Of a DNA stretch of 64,000 nt, positions 34,635 through 43,450 are shown piece after piece (the first letter of the stretch is position 1; each line of letters starts with the position of its first letter). The stretch spans positions 1 through 64,000 of the forward strand of contig CASFRS010000008.1 of NCBI GenBank assembly GCA_949297125.1. Direction: 5' to 3'. The position numbers and the translations under genes were made by a program. Source of the DNA: an uncultured Bacteroidales bacterium (GTDB taxonomy: Bacteria > Bacteroidota > Bacteroidia > Bacteroidales > G3-4614). Below the pieces are notes generated by a model. It made no database searches, was not told the origin of the DNA, and worked only from the letters and a program-made list of their open reading frames with translations.

Positions 34635-36014
34635 ATGAAAGATAATATTGATTTCGGTACTGCCGACATAAAAATACTGTTCCGTAAAATGTTGTACCCC
34701 ACTGTGGCAAGCATGGTCTTTACCGCGCTTTTCATAATAGTGGACGGAATATTCGTGGGGAAGGGGGTAGGCAGCGATGCCCTGGCCGCCGTAAATATAG
34801 TTGCGCCGGTATGGCTTTTCGCTACCAGTATCGGGCTTATGGCCGGTATGGGAGGGGCGGTGATAGCTTCGGTAAACATTGCCAGGGGAAAGCCCGAAAT
34901 TGCCCGTATAAACATGACGCAGGCATTGTCCGTATCATCGTTGTTCCTGCTTGTGTGTTCAGTTCTGGTTCTCGTATATACCGACACGGTGCTACACCTT
35001 CTCGGGTGTTCGCGACAACTCTATACGCCGGCCAAATATTATATCTGGGGGTTTGTTCCGTTTATGACGGTAAACGCCCTGCTGTGCAGTACGCAATTTT
35101 TCATAAGGCTCGATGCCTCTCCGCGTTATGCCATGACGGCCAATGTAATAGCAACGGTGCTGAACATAATATTCGACTATCTTTTTATCTTCATTTTCAA
35201 TTGGGGAATATTCGGGGCGGCAATAGCAACGAGCCTCGGCTCCATAGTGGGCGTAGCCATAATGTTGCGTTACCTAAGCCGTTCCGCCAACCAGATGCAC
35301 CTCGTGCCGTTGAAGGTAAGCCGCAGGGCCATGCGGTATATGTTGCGCAACATAGTATATATCTGTAAAATAGGGCTTCCCTCATTCCTGAGCGAAATAA
35401 CAATAGCCGCCATGATGTTGTGCGGGAACTACGTCTTCATATCGCATATCGGTGAGCCCGGAGTGGCAGCGTTCAGCATAGCCTGTTACTTCTTTCCCAT
35501 AATATTCATGCTGTACAGTTCTATCGCCCAGTCGGCGCAACCCATAATAAGTTACAATTACGGTATCTCGTACCTGCCGCGGGTTCATTCGGCATTCAAG
35601 ATATCGCTTAAGGCGGCATTGGTGTGCGGCGTACTCTTTTTTGCGGGAACGGCGGTTTTCCGCGAACCTATAACTTTGCTGTTTATTGATTCCGACGATG
35701 CCGCTTACCCTATATCGGTTTCGGGGTTGCCGCTTTTTGCCGCGGGAATGATACCGTTTGCGGTAAACATAATATCCATAGGGTATTTCCAAAGCATCAA
35801 AAGGGTGGGGTGCGCCATGCTCGTTACAATTTTGCGCGGCTTTGTCTTTATAACAGGGGCATTCCTTGTCGTACCCCGGTTCCTCGGGGTGCCGGGCATA
35901 TGGCTCTCTGTCCCGGCCGGCGAAGTGCTGACCTCGGTGCTGGTATTTGCCATATATGCCGTAACCCGGTATAAGGAGAGGCATGGCAAGGTAATGGAAA
36001 TAACCGCCATATAG
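34635..36014 (+). CDS. MATE-family multidrug efflux transporter
   Basis: The 459-residue inner-membrane protein has twelve hydrophobic segments in two homologous halves, each with MATE hallmarks: RKMLYPTVASMVFTALFIIVDGIFVGKGVGSDALAAVNI in the first half and LPSFLSEITIAAM with QSAQPIISYNYG in the second. It exports drugs or metabolites by H+ or Na+ antiport. Substrates cannot be told. It is of the DinF/NorM-like broad group common in this phylum. Confidence 0.93.
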   Translation: MKDNIDFGTADIKILFRKMLYPTVASMVFTALFIIVDGIFVGKGVGSDALAAVNIVAPVWLFATSIGLMAGMGGAVIASVNIARGKPEIARINMTQALSVSSLFLLVCSVLVLVYTDTVLHLLGCSRQLYTPAKYYIWGFVPFMTVNALLCSTQFFIRLDASPRYAMTANVIATVLNIIFDYLFIFIFNWGIFGAAIATSLGSIVGVAIMLRYLSRSANQMHLVPLKVSRRAMRYMLRNIVYICKIGLPSFLSEITIAAMMLCGNYVFISHIGEPGVAAFSIACYFFPIIFMLYSSIAQSAQPIISYNYGISYLPRVHSAFKISLKAALVCGVLFFAGTAVFREPITLLFIDSDDAAYPISVSGLPLFAAGMIPFAVNIISIGYFQSIKRVGCAMLVTILRGFVFITGAFLVVPRFLGVPGIWLSVPAGEVLTSVLVFAIYAVTRYKERHGKVMEITAI

Positions 36015-36049
36015 GGCGTAATTGTAAAAACATAAGCAGATACGTGTTC

Positions 36050-36460
36050 ATGAAGAAATTTATTGTCATATCGGTTGCCGCAGCAGTCGTTGCCCTCGGG
36101 CTCTTTTTCTATTTCAAGTTCTGTTTTGTTTTCGGCGAAGGGGTAAAGGCCGGGACGTTGAATTATGTGGTCCGCAAAGGGATTGTTTTCAAGACGTACG
36201 AAGGCAAGCTTATCCAGTCGGGGCTGCGCTCCGGTGCAGGTTCAGGCGGCATCCAGTCGTACGAATTCGATTTCTCGGTCGAAGACAAGGCTTTGGCCGA
36301 ACGCCTTATGCTGCTCGGCGGCGAAGACGTGGAACTGCATTACAAGGAGTATTTCGGCGTACTGCCGTGGAGGGGGTATACCCGTTATATCGTAGATGAG
36401 ATAATAATGGTCGGGAAAGGTTCGCCGGTGCCGCAGAAAACCGTTCCGGTACAGCAGTAG
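36050..36460 (+). CDS. Conserved small membrane-anchored protein, function unknown
   Basis: The 136-residue protein has one N-terminal membrane helix (VISVAAAVVALGLFFYFKF) and a short beta-rich domain with GVKAGTLNYVVRKGIVFKTY, EGKLIQSGLR and ELHYKEYFGVLPWRGYTRYIVD. From memory, such Bacteroidota proteins are often labelled 6-phosphogluconate dehydrogenase by mistake; nothing here supports that enzyme. I start at 36050 rather than at a GTG two codons earlier. It has no clear link to its neighbours. Confidence 0.75.
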   Translation: MKKFIVISVAAAVVALGLFFYFKFCFVFGEGVKAGTLNYVVRKGIVFKTYEGKLIQSGLRSGAGSGGIQSYEFDFSVEDKALAERLMLLGGEDVELHYKEYFGVLPWRGYTRYIVDEIIMVGKGSPVPQKTVPVQQ

Positions 36461-36539
36461 GGTAAGAGAGCCGACATAAAAACACCGCCGCACTCCCGTC
36501 CGCCGTAAAACGGCAGAAGTCCCGCGTGCCCTGCAAGAA

Positions 36540-37034
36540 TCAATCCTGTACAGGCCTGTTCCTTATCTCCGAAACGAGCATGTCCGGGTCTTCGCAACTT
36601 ACGACATACCGTTTGCCGTTTACGGTTTCAATGAATACCGCTTCGTCCAGATCGCCCATATAGGCGAAATAGTATCCTGTCTGCCTGTTGCAGAATATCC
36701 CTATATATCCGAAAAAACCGCCGCTTGCACAAATACGTGCGTCGGCCTGCGGATTGTACCGTGCAATATATTCTATTTCGTTATATGGGATGTTTTTCGA
36801 GAAACAGACGCGCTTTATGGAAAGGGTTTTGTTGTGCAGTACAATGCTCAGCGGGGCATTCGATGCCATTGCGGCCATTATGAATAATATGATTACAAGA
36901 GCCGACAGCGCTTCGGTATTATACTCCATCGAAAGTTTAAGCAATACGGCAGAAACGGCAAGCAACAGGGCCGATACGGCCGAGGTTACCCCTTTTACAT
37001 AACTGTTCCACCTTATGTCTATTACTTTTTTCAT
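36540..37034 (-). CDS. Membrane protein with bacterial PH-like domain
   Basis: The 164-residue protein has two hydrophobic helices (about 15-60) and a following beta-rich domain (KTLSIKRVCFSKNIPYNEIEYI; KRYVVSCEDPDMLVSEI) like the bacterial PH (bPH) domains. It would be an inner-membrane protein with a small cytosolic domain, function unknown. It lies downstream of the M3 peptidase gene on the same strand and faces the small membrane-anchored gene head-on. Confidence 0.6.
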   Translation of the reverse strand: MKKVIDIRWNSYVKGVTSAVSALLLAVSAVLLKLSMEYNTEALSALVIILFIMAAMASNAPLSIVLHNKTLSIKRVCFSKNIPYNEIEYIARYNPQADARICASGGFFGYIGIFCNRQTGYYFAYMGDLDEAVFIETVNGKRYVVSCEDPDMLVSEIRNRPVQD

Positions 37035-37067
37035 GACCCTTGCCAGCTTGCGATATGGTATGTTTAC

Positions 37068-37093
37068 GCCGCACGTTGCAATAAACGTGCGGC
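37068..37093 (-). terminator. Hairpin after the M3 peptidase gene
   Basis: GCCGCACGTT and AACGTGCGGC form a perfect 10-pair stem with a 6-base loop, 13 bases after the peptidase stop. The T-tract is weak, so some read-through into the PH-domain gene is possible. Confidence 0.6.
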
Positions 37094-37105
37094 GCTCTTG
37101 TGAGC

Positions 37106-39202
37106 CTATTTTATTCCGTCCCGTTCCATTATGGCGTCAATAGACGGCTCCTTGCCCCTGAAGTTTACGTACAGGGTCATGGGGTCGTCGCTTCCTCCCC
37201 GTTCCAGGATATTCGTACGGAAAGAGTCTGCGCTCTTCCTGTCGAATATGCCGTTCTCCTTGAACACCGAGAATGCATCGGCATCGAGAACCTCAGCCCA
37301 TTTGTATCCGTAATAACCGGCTGCATAACCGCCGTCGAATATATGGCTGAACTGGCAGCTCATGCCGGTATTTTCAACTTCGGGGAACAAATCGGTGGGG
37401 CGCATGGCCTTGCGCTCAAACTGCATGACATCGGCCGGTACGGTGTCGGTTATGGTATGCCAGGCCATATCGAGGTATCCGAACGACAACTGGCGGACAC
37501 AGGCATAGCCGGCGTGGTATTGTGCGGAAGCCACTATCTTGTTGACCAGTTCTTCGGGAATCTTCTCGCCTGTTTTGTAGTGTGCGGCGAAAGTGTCGAG
37601 GAACTCTTTCTCGTCCATCCAGTTTTCCATTATCTGCGAGGGGAGTTCCACGAAATCGCGGTAAACCGAAGTCCCGGATAAAGACGAATAGGAGCATTTG
37701 CTCAAAAGCGAGTGCAGCGAATGTCCGAATTCGTGCAGGAAAGTATTGACTTCGTCATATGTGAGCAGGGCGGGCTTGTCGGCTGCAGGCCTCGAGAAAT
37801 TCATTACCAGCGATACGTGCGGGCGGCTGTCCGTACCGTCCGGTTCGTGCCACTGGCCCTTGAAGGTGGTCATCCATGCGCCTCCCTGTTTCCCGTCGCG
37901 GGGATAGTAGTCGGTAAACAGAATCCCCACATAGTTGCCGTCCTCATCCAGAACCTTGAACGCTTCGACATCTTCATGGTATACCGGTATGCTGTCGTTC
38001 TTGACGAATTTGAGCCCGTAAAGGCGTTCTGCCAACCCGAAAACGCCTTTCTTCACGTTCTCTATCTCAAAATAGGGTTTCAGCATTTCATCGTTTAGCT
38101 CGTATTTCCTGTCTTTCAGTTTTTCCGAGTAGTAGCTCCAGTCCCATGGCATCAGGTCTATATCTTTTCCCTCCAGTTCTCTTGCGAAAACCTTTATCTC
38201 TTCAACCTCTTTGTCCGCAACAGGCTTGTACGCCTCCCTCAGTTTGTCGAGAAGCGAGTATACGCCTTCGCAGTTGTGTGCCATACGGTTGTCGAGGACG
38301 TAGGCCGCCCAGTTCTCGAACCCAAGCAGGTTTGCCAGTTCCTTGCGCTTTTCCGCAATGCTGCGGACAATCTCCCTGTTGTCGAACTCTCCGCCTATGC
38401 AGCGCGAGTTGTATGCACGGTACATTTTTTCGCGCAGGTCGCGTCGCGATGAATATTTCATGAACGGAGCGTAACTCGGGTAGGAGAGATTGAACAGATA
38501 GCCGCTTTTGCCTTTGCTCTCTGCACGCGCTTTTGCGCTCTCCCTTACGCTTTCGGGCAAACCTGCAAGGTCGGCCTCATCGGCAAGGAGCATTTCAAAT
38601 GCGTTCGTAGCCTTCAGCAGGTTCTGTCCGTATGTCAGCGACAACTTGCTCAATTCCATGGAGAGTTCGCGGTATTTGTCCCGGTCCTTACCCTTCAATG
38701 CCGCCCCGCTTCTCAGCATCGACTTGTAACTGTTCTTGAGAAGCGTTTTCTGTTCCTGCGTGAGAGCAAGCGAATCCTGCATGTCGTACACTTGTTTTAT
38801 ACGCCCGAACAGGGCTTCGTTCAGCGATATGTTGTTGTAGTGTTCCGACAGTACGGGCATTATCTCGTGCGACAATTCCATAAGTTCGTCGTTGCTGTCG
38901 GCATTGAGCAGATTGAAGAAGATGCTTGTTACACTGTCCAGCAGACGTCCCGAGCGGTCGAATGCTTCTATCGTATTCTTAAAACCGGGTTTGTCCTGTT
39001 GCGAAGCGATAGCCTCTATTTCGTCATGGTGCAACTTTATCGCTTCTGTTATTGCCGGTTTGAAGTCTTCAATCTTTATTTTATCGAAAGGAGGAGTTCC
39101 GTAAGGGGTCCCGAACCTTGAAGTAAGAGGGTTTTCGGCGTGCATGGTGTAAGAAAATGTTAGTAATACTGTTAATGCTGATAAAATTATTGTCCGTTTC
39201 AT
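37106..39202 (-). CDS. M3-family zinc metallopeptidase (peptidyl-dipeptidase Dcp-like)
   Basis: The 698-residue protein has a signal peptide (MKRTIILSALTVLLTFSYTMHA) and an M3 catalytic domain with the zinc motif HEFGH (490-494) preceded by DEVNTF, plus the family segments FTDYYPRDGKQGGAW and DFVELPSQIMENW. It should cleave short peptides in the periplasm. Length fits oligopeptidase A/Dcp. Its promoter forms one arm of a palindromic divergent promoter shared with the LTA-synthase-like gene, and the leader would be only a few bases. Confidence 0.93.
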   Translation of the reverse strand: MKRTIILSALTVLLTFSYTMHAENPLTSRFGTPYGTPPFDKIKIEDFKPAITEAIKLHHDEIEAIASQQDKPGFKNTIEAFDRSGRLLDSVTSIFFNLLNADSNDELMELSHEIMPVLSEHYNNISLNEALFGRIKQVYDMQDSLALTQEQKTLLKNSYKSMLRSGAALKGKDRDKYRELSMELSKLSLTYGQNLLKATNAFEMLLADEADLAGLPESVRESAKARAESKGKSGYLFNLSYPSYAPFMKYSSRRDLREKMYRAYNSRCIGGEFDNREIVRSIAEKRKELANLLGFENWAAYVLDNRMAHNCEGVYSLLDKLREAYKPVADKEVEEIKVFARELEGKDIDLMPWDWSYYSEKLKDRKYELNDEMLKPYFEIENVKKGVFGLAERLYGLKFVKNDSIPVYHEDVEAFKVLDEDGNYVGILFTDYYPRDGKQGGAWMTTFKGQWHEPDGTDSRPHVSLVMNFSRPAADKPALLTYDEVNTFLHEFGHSLHSLLSKCSYSSLSGTSVYRDFVELPSQIMENWMDEKEFLDTFAAHYKTGEKIPEELVNKIVASAQYHAGYACVRQLSFGYLDMAWHTITDTVPADVMQFERKAMRPTDLFPEVENTGMSCQFSHIFDGGYAAGYYGYKWAEVLDADAFSVFKENGIFDRKSADSFRTNILERGGSDDPMTLYVNFRGKEPSIDAIMERDGIK

Positions 39203-39210
39203 TTATATTA

Positions 39211-39247
39211 ATTTTGTATCTTTGACAACAAGTCAAAGATACGAAAA
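39211..39247. promoter_or_regulatory. Palindromic, overlapping divergent promoter
   Basis: GTATCTTTGAC (39216-39226) and GTCAAAGATAC (39232-39242) are perfect inverse complements five bases apart, each arm containing a perfect -7 box TATCTTTG. The rightward -7 is at 39217-39224; the leftward -7 is at 39234-39241. The flanking T- and A-rich bases extend the symmetry with one mismatch. Each polymerase would start across the other's box, so the promoters are mutually exclusive, and a dimeric regulator could bind the dyad. Confidence 0.75.
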
Positions 39248-39257
39248 AAGGAATAGT

Positions 39258-41078
39258 GTGAAACGCAGATTATTGTTTTTAATAAAAGTTTATATTTGGT
39301 TTCTGGCTCTGTTCATATTGCTGAAACCAGTCTTTATGCTGTATCACAGCAAACTCTTTGCCGGTGCGGGCTTTGCCGGTTATTTCAATGTCATCCGGCA
39401 CGGATTCGGAATGGATCTCGCCGTAACGTCGTATATAATTGCCCCTTTGCTGCTGGCCGTACTTGTTTCGGTATGGTTGCAGGGCAAATGGATCAAATAT
39501 TTTTCCCGGGCGTATGTTTCGGCCATATCGGCGGTTGCCGTGCTTATAATGGTGGCCGATATGGAACTGTATTCCTACTGGGGATTCCGTATTGATGCAA
39601 CCCCGCTTTTCTATCTGGCCAATCCGGGCGATGCCGTAGCGTCGCTCGATACATGGAAAGTCGTGCTTATCCTTGCGATATATGCAGTGCTGGCATTTGC
39701 CGTTGCGTATTACCCGTGGAAACTCGCGGCACAGTGCGACGACTGGAGGCCGCCACGCAAAAGAATCGCGACAACGCTTGCCTTTATACTGCTTTCCGGA
39801 ATAACGTTCATTTCCATACGCGGAGGCATAGGTACGTCGACGATGAGTCCCGGCCGGGCATATTTCAGTACCGATGCGCAGTATAACAATGCCGCCATAA
39901 ACCCCGTATTCAGCCTGTTGTATTCAGTTGCACACGAAAACGACTTTTCCCGATATGCCAGATACATGGACGGGGCCGAAGCCGGGAAAACCGTCTCCGC
40001 CCTGCGCGGTGCGACCTGTCTGCCTGACGATACCGCGTGTTGGCTGAATACCCGTCGGCCCAATATCCTGATGATAATATTGGAGAGTTTCTCTTCCGGT
40101 GCATGGAAAACCGGCTCCGGCGAGACCGTTATGTCGGAACTTGAAAAAATATCGGAAGACGGGATATTCTTCACCAATACCATAGCCAACAGTTTCCGTA
40201 CCGACAGGGGGCTCTACTCCATACTCGGCGGGTTTCCGGCACTCCCTACAATGTCCGTCATGAAATATCCGGCAAAGATGCAGAATATGCCGAACCTTAT
40301 GAAAGAACTCGGCAAGCACGGGTATAAGAGCCGTTTTATATACGGCGGGGATGCCGATTTTACCAATATGAGTACCTTCTTCCGGCTCGGAGGGGCGGAA
40401 GAAATAATTTCCGACAAGGATTTCGATGTAAGCCGCCTTGCTTCAAAATGGGGGGCGAACGACGGAATCACATGCTCGTTTCTCGCCCGGGAAATGAAAA
40501 ACCGGGAACAGGAAGAGCCGTTCTTCGACATATATCTGACTCTCAGCAGCCATGAACCGTTTGAAGTCCCGTACAAAAAGTTCGATGATCCGTACCTTAA
40601 CTCCGTTGCGTATGCCGACAGTTGCGTGGGGGCTTTCATCGGCGAGTTCAGGAAAATGCCGCTATGGGAAAATACCCTTGTCATATTGGTCGCCGACCAC
40701 GGTGTGGGGTATCTGCTCGGGTATAACGAGCAGGGCGAGGCGCGGCAGCGCATACCAATGATATGGACGGGCGGTGCGGTCAAAACCCCTGCCGTCGTGG
40801 ACGAGTACATTTCGCAGTCCGATATTCCCGCAACACTCTTTGCCCAGATGGGGATAGATTACGAAGCCTTTCCGTTCAGCCGCAATTTGGCCGATCCTTC
40901 AATCCCGAAGTTCGGCTACTATACATACCCCAACGGTTTCGGGTGGATTGACGGGGATAACAACGTCGTTTTCGACTGCGACTCTGACCGTCCGGTGTAC
41001 ATGCAGGGACTTTCGCCCGATTCATGCCTGTATCGCGGTAAAGCCCTTTTGCAGAAACTGTACGATGCTGTAATGTAG
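39258..41078 (+). CDS. LTA-synthase-like sulfatase-superfamily membrane protein
   Basis: The 606-residue inner-membrane protein has about five N-terminal membrane helices and an extracytoplasmic alkaline-phosphatase-fold domain. Metal and nucleophile motifs are seen: LMIILES (Glu276), SFRTDRGLYS (likely Thr315), AKMQNMPNLMKELGKHGYKS, and VADHG. It probably transfers phosphoglycerol, phosphoethanolamine or a similar group to envelope glycans; the substrate is unknown. I start at GTG 39258, preceded by AAGGA. An in-frame TTG at 39222 lies inside the -7 box of the shared promoter and cannot be the start. Confidence 0.85.
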   Translation: MKRRLLFLIKVYIWFLALFILLKPVFMLYHSKLFAGAGFAGYFNVIRHGFGMDLAVTSYIIAPLLLAVLVSVWLQGKWIKYFSRAYVSAISAVAVLIMVADMELYSYWGFRIDATPLFYLANPGDAVASLDTWKVVLILAIYAVLAFAVAYYPWKLAAQCDDWRPPRKRIATTLAFILLSGITFISIRGGIGTSTMSPGRAYFSTDAQYNNAAINPVFSLLYSVAHENDFSRYARYMDGAEAGKTVSALRGATCLPDDTACWLNTRRPNILMIILESFSSGAWKTGSGETVMSELEKISEDGIFFTNTIANSFRTDRGLYSILGGFPALPTMSVMKYPAKMQNMPNLMKELGKHGYKSRFIYGGDADFTNMSTFFRLGGAEEIISDKDFDVSRLASKWGANDGITCSFLAREMKNREQEEPFFDIYLTLSSHEPFEVPYKKFDDPYLNSVAYADSCVGAFIGEFRKMPLWENTLVILVADHGVGYLLGYNEQGEARQRIPMIWTGGAVKTPAVVDEYISQSDIPATLFAQMGIDYEAFPFSRNLADPSIPKFGYYTYPNGFGWIDGDNNVVFDCDSDRPVYMQGLSPDSCLYRGKALLQKLYDAVM

Positions 41079-41108
41079 CATCGGTGCGGGCTCAAACATG
41101 TGCGTTAT

Positions 41109-41600
41109 TTATAGTTTCATTTCCAATATGGGAAATGGGTTTCCGGCACTGTCCAGTTCATTGCGTTTGAACACCTTGAATCCCATCCGTTCGTAAAACT
41201 TCGTGGCATCGGGGTTCTGCTCATTGACATCGACAAATTCTACACTCAATTCGTCGAATGCCTGTTGAACCAGTTCCCTGCCCAACCCTTTCCGGAAATA
41301 GTCGGGGTGGAGAAACAGCATTTCTATCTTCCTCCCTTGTACGCCCATAAAGCCGACAGGTTGTAAGTTGTCCTGCACAATCCATAGCGTTTTTATTTCT
41401 CTCAAAGCGTTTTCGGCTTGTGCGGCGAGGTTGCCGATGTCCGTTTCATTCAGGAAACTGTGGCTGGCACGCACGGATGCTTCCCAGATATCAAGCAGCC
41501 TGCCTATAAGAACAGGACACCTGTTCTCCTTTCCAACAGCTTCGATAGTGTATCTGTCTCTTTTCAATACAGGTTCGGTTTCTCTTTTATGCATTATCAT
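41109..41600 (-). CDS. GNAT-family N-acetyltransferase
   Basis: The 163-residue protein has the GNAT acetyl-CoA motif: IEMLFLHPDYFRKGLGREL (V/I-x-Q/R-x-x-G-x-G/A type) and a C-terminal FYERMGFKVF strand. The N-terminal helical part (IWEASVRASHSFL) matches the YjaB-like group. The acetyl acceptor is unknown. Several Met codons cluster at the start (41600, 41594); I take 41600, because the codon before is TTG. A perfect leftward -7 box lies 24 bases upstream. Confidence 0.85.
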   Translation of the reverse strand: MIMHKRETEPVLKRDRYTIEAVGKENRCPVLIGRLLDIWEASVRASHSFLNETDIGNLAAQAENALREIKTLWIVQDNLQPVGFMGVQGRKIEMLFLHPDYFRKGLGRELVQQAFDELSVEFVDVNEQNPDATKFYERMGFKVFKRNELDSAGNPFPILEMKL

Positions 41601-41623
41601 CAATGGGTATTGCCATTCTGTTG

Positions 41624-41631
41624 CAAAACTA
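41624..41631 (-). promoter_or_regulatory. -7 box for the GNAT gene
   Basis: The minus strand reads TAGTTTTG, a perfect TAnnTTTG, 24 bases upstream of the ATG at 41600. Confidence 0.6.
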
Positions 41632-41802
41632 AACTATTTCGGGGTTATTTGAGGAATATCGTCTGCCGTTATCATGTGTGTGCTGTCATGGAACGCTTTC
41701 CTGTCCTCATCCCGGCCTGGGTGAATTCTCCCTAACTTCCTGATTCCCAATTTCCGTTGCGTTAATCTGTCGATATTGGACGGTTTTTCCACGGATTTAT
41801 TG

Positions 41803-41810
41803 TAAATTTG
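41803..41810 (+). promoter_or_regulatory. -7 box for the ATPase-DUF4435 gene
   Basis: TAAATTTG is a perfect -7 box 32 bases before the ATG at 41842, with a TTGG about 23 bases upstream. Confidence 0.6.
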
Positions 41811-41841
41811 TCATAGTCATCACCCTCAAAACGGATATGCA

Positions 41842-43431
41842 ATGGATATAATACTGCCGCGGAAAACAGGAGAAGAGAGCGAGACTCTCCTGAAAAATGC
41901 CGATAAACTCGTGATAGTCGGAGCGAACGGGGCCGGCAAAAGCCTTTTCGGCAGCGAAATAGAGAAACGCTATTTCGACCGTACGTTTAAAATCTCGGCA
42001 CTTAACACCATTTGCCCTATTGATTACGATAAACCGGTACATCCCGATTCCATAGGAGCGGAATATGCAAGGCTCTTTAACGAAAAATCGCATATACGGG
42101 TCAAGACCGAGTTTGAGCAGCTATTTGCCATATTGCAAAGGGAAGAACTTGAGGACCTGATAAAATACAAGGAAGACCTTTCCCGGGGCAGGACCACGGC
42201 AAAGCTCCCCGAATCCAAACTGGACAGGACCCAGGTGCTGTGGGAGCGGATTTTCCCCCAAAGCAAGCTCGTGCGCCGTTGCGATACGATAGAGATAGTC
42301 TCGGGCAAGAGCGGGAATTCATACAACGCCATGGAGATGAGCCACGGCGAAAAGGTGGTGTTCTATCTGATTGCTTCGTCGTTCATAGCCAAGCCCGACT
42401 CCATAATAGTGGTGGACGAGCCTGAAATGCACCTGCACCCCTCCATGACGGGTGCGTTGTGGGACGATATAGAGGCCCTGCGGCCCGACTGTACGTTTAT
42501 ATACCTCACCCACGACCTTAATTTTGCCGTTTCGCGAAACAGTAAAAGGATATGGGTGAAAAGTTATGATGCCGGGACGGCTTCTTTCGATTATGAATTT
42601 ATAGAGAACCCCGACAAGCTCCCCGACGAAATATACCTCGAACTGCTCGGGGGCAGGAAACCTGTGCTGTTCATAGAGGGCGACTCGGTTTCGAGCATCG
42701 ACAGCCGCCTGTATCCGCTTGTCTTTACCGACTGGACCATAAAGCCGCTGGGCGGGTGCAACAAGGTTATAGAGGTAACCAAGGCATTCTCGGAGATGAA
42801 GAGTTTCCATCTGCTGGAATCCCGGGGGATTGTGGACCGCGACCGCAGGACCACACACGAGATAGAGTACCTGCGGAGCAAGAATATCTATGTTCCGGAT
42901 GTTGCGGAAGTTGAGAACATCCTGATGCTCGAGCCGATAGTACGCACTGTGGCGCGCCGTACCGGCAACAACGAGGACGAGGTGTTCAATACCGTAAAGA
43001 AGAGTATTATAAGGTTCTTCAAGGCCGATATGAAAGGGCAGGCCCTGTTGCATACTCGCCACAGGATACGGAACGGGATAGTATTCAGGATAGATACGCG
43101 CGTCTCCACTATCGACGACTTTGCACGTCATGTAGAGCATCTGACAGAAGAGATAGACCCGTACAATACGTACAACAAACTGCTCGCCAAGTTCAGGCGG
43201 TATGTAAACGAAGGGAATTACAGGGCCATATTGCGTTTCTTCAACCAGAAATCGATGATAAACCAAAGCCGCGTAACGCAAATGTGCGGGTTCGCCACTA
43301 CCGACAAATACATAAACTGCGTAATATCCCTGCTGAGGGAAAACAGCGAAGATTCCGAGATAATACGCAATGCCGTAAAAGGGTGTTTCCAGATGGACGG
43401 TGATGGCGAACCGCAAAAAAGTTCCAAATAA
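41842..43431 (+). CDS. AAA ATPase fused to DUF4435 (Toprim-like) domain
   Basis: The 529-residue cytoplasmic protein combines two domains. Residues 1-255 are an ABC/OLD-type ATPase: Walker A GANGAGKS (27-34), signature-like MSHGEK (166-171), Walker B SIIVVDEPEMHLHP (187-200; Asp192, Glu193) and THD (223-225). Residues about 270-400 match DUF4435, a Toprim-like fold: VLFIEGDS with Glu279, KPLGGCNKVI, VDRD with Asp332 and Asp334, and EVENILMLE. The remaining C-terminal part is helical. This domain pair is that of AriA plus AriB in the PARIS defence system, and akin to OLD nucleases, so a nucleic-acid or defence role is possible. The steady position just before menA (19-base gap), in a housekeeping stretch, leaves its true role open. 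Confidence 0.85.
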   Translation: MDIILPRKTGEESETLLKNADKLVIVGANGAGKSLFGSEIEKRYFDRTFKISALNTICPIDYDKPVHPDSIGAEYARLFNEKSHIRVKTEFEQLFAILQREELEDLIKYKEDLSRGRTTAKLPESKLDRTQVLWERIFPQSKLVRRCDTIEIVSGKSGNSYNAMEMSHGEKVVFYLIASSFIAKPDSIIVVDEPEMHLHPSMTGALWDDIEALRPDCTFIYLTHDLNFAVSRNSKRIWVKSYDAGTASFDYEFIENPDKLPDEIYLELLGGRKPVLFIEGDSVSSIDSRLYPLVFTDWTIKPLGGCNKVIEVTKAFSEMKSFHLLESRGIVDRDRRTTHEIEYLRSKNIYVPDVAEVENILMLEPIVRTVARRTGNNEDEVFNTVKKSIIRFFKADMKGQALLHTRHRIRNGIVFRIDTRVSTIDDFARHVEHLTEEIDPYNTYNKLLAKFRRYVNEGNYRAILRFFNQKSMINQSRVTQMCGFATTDKYINCVISLLRENSEDSEIIRNAVKGCFQMDGDGEPQKSSK

Positions 43432-43450
43432 CAAAGAAAAAGGATATAAC

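Noticed and set aside
36050..36460. 6-phosphogluconate dehydrogenase label for the small membrane protein
   Set aside because: Far too short, with a membrane helix and none of the dehydrogenase motifs.
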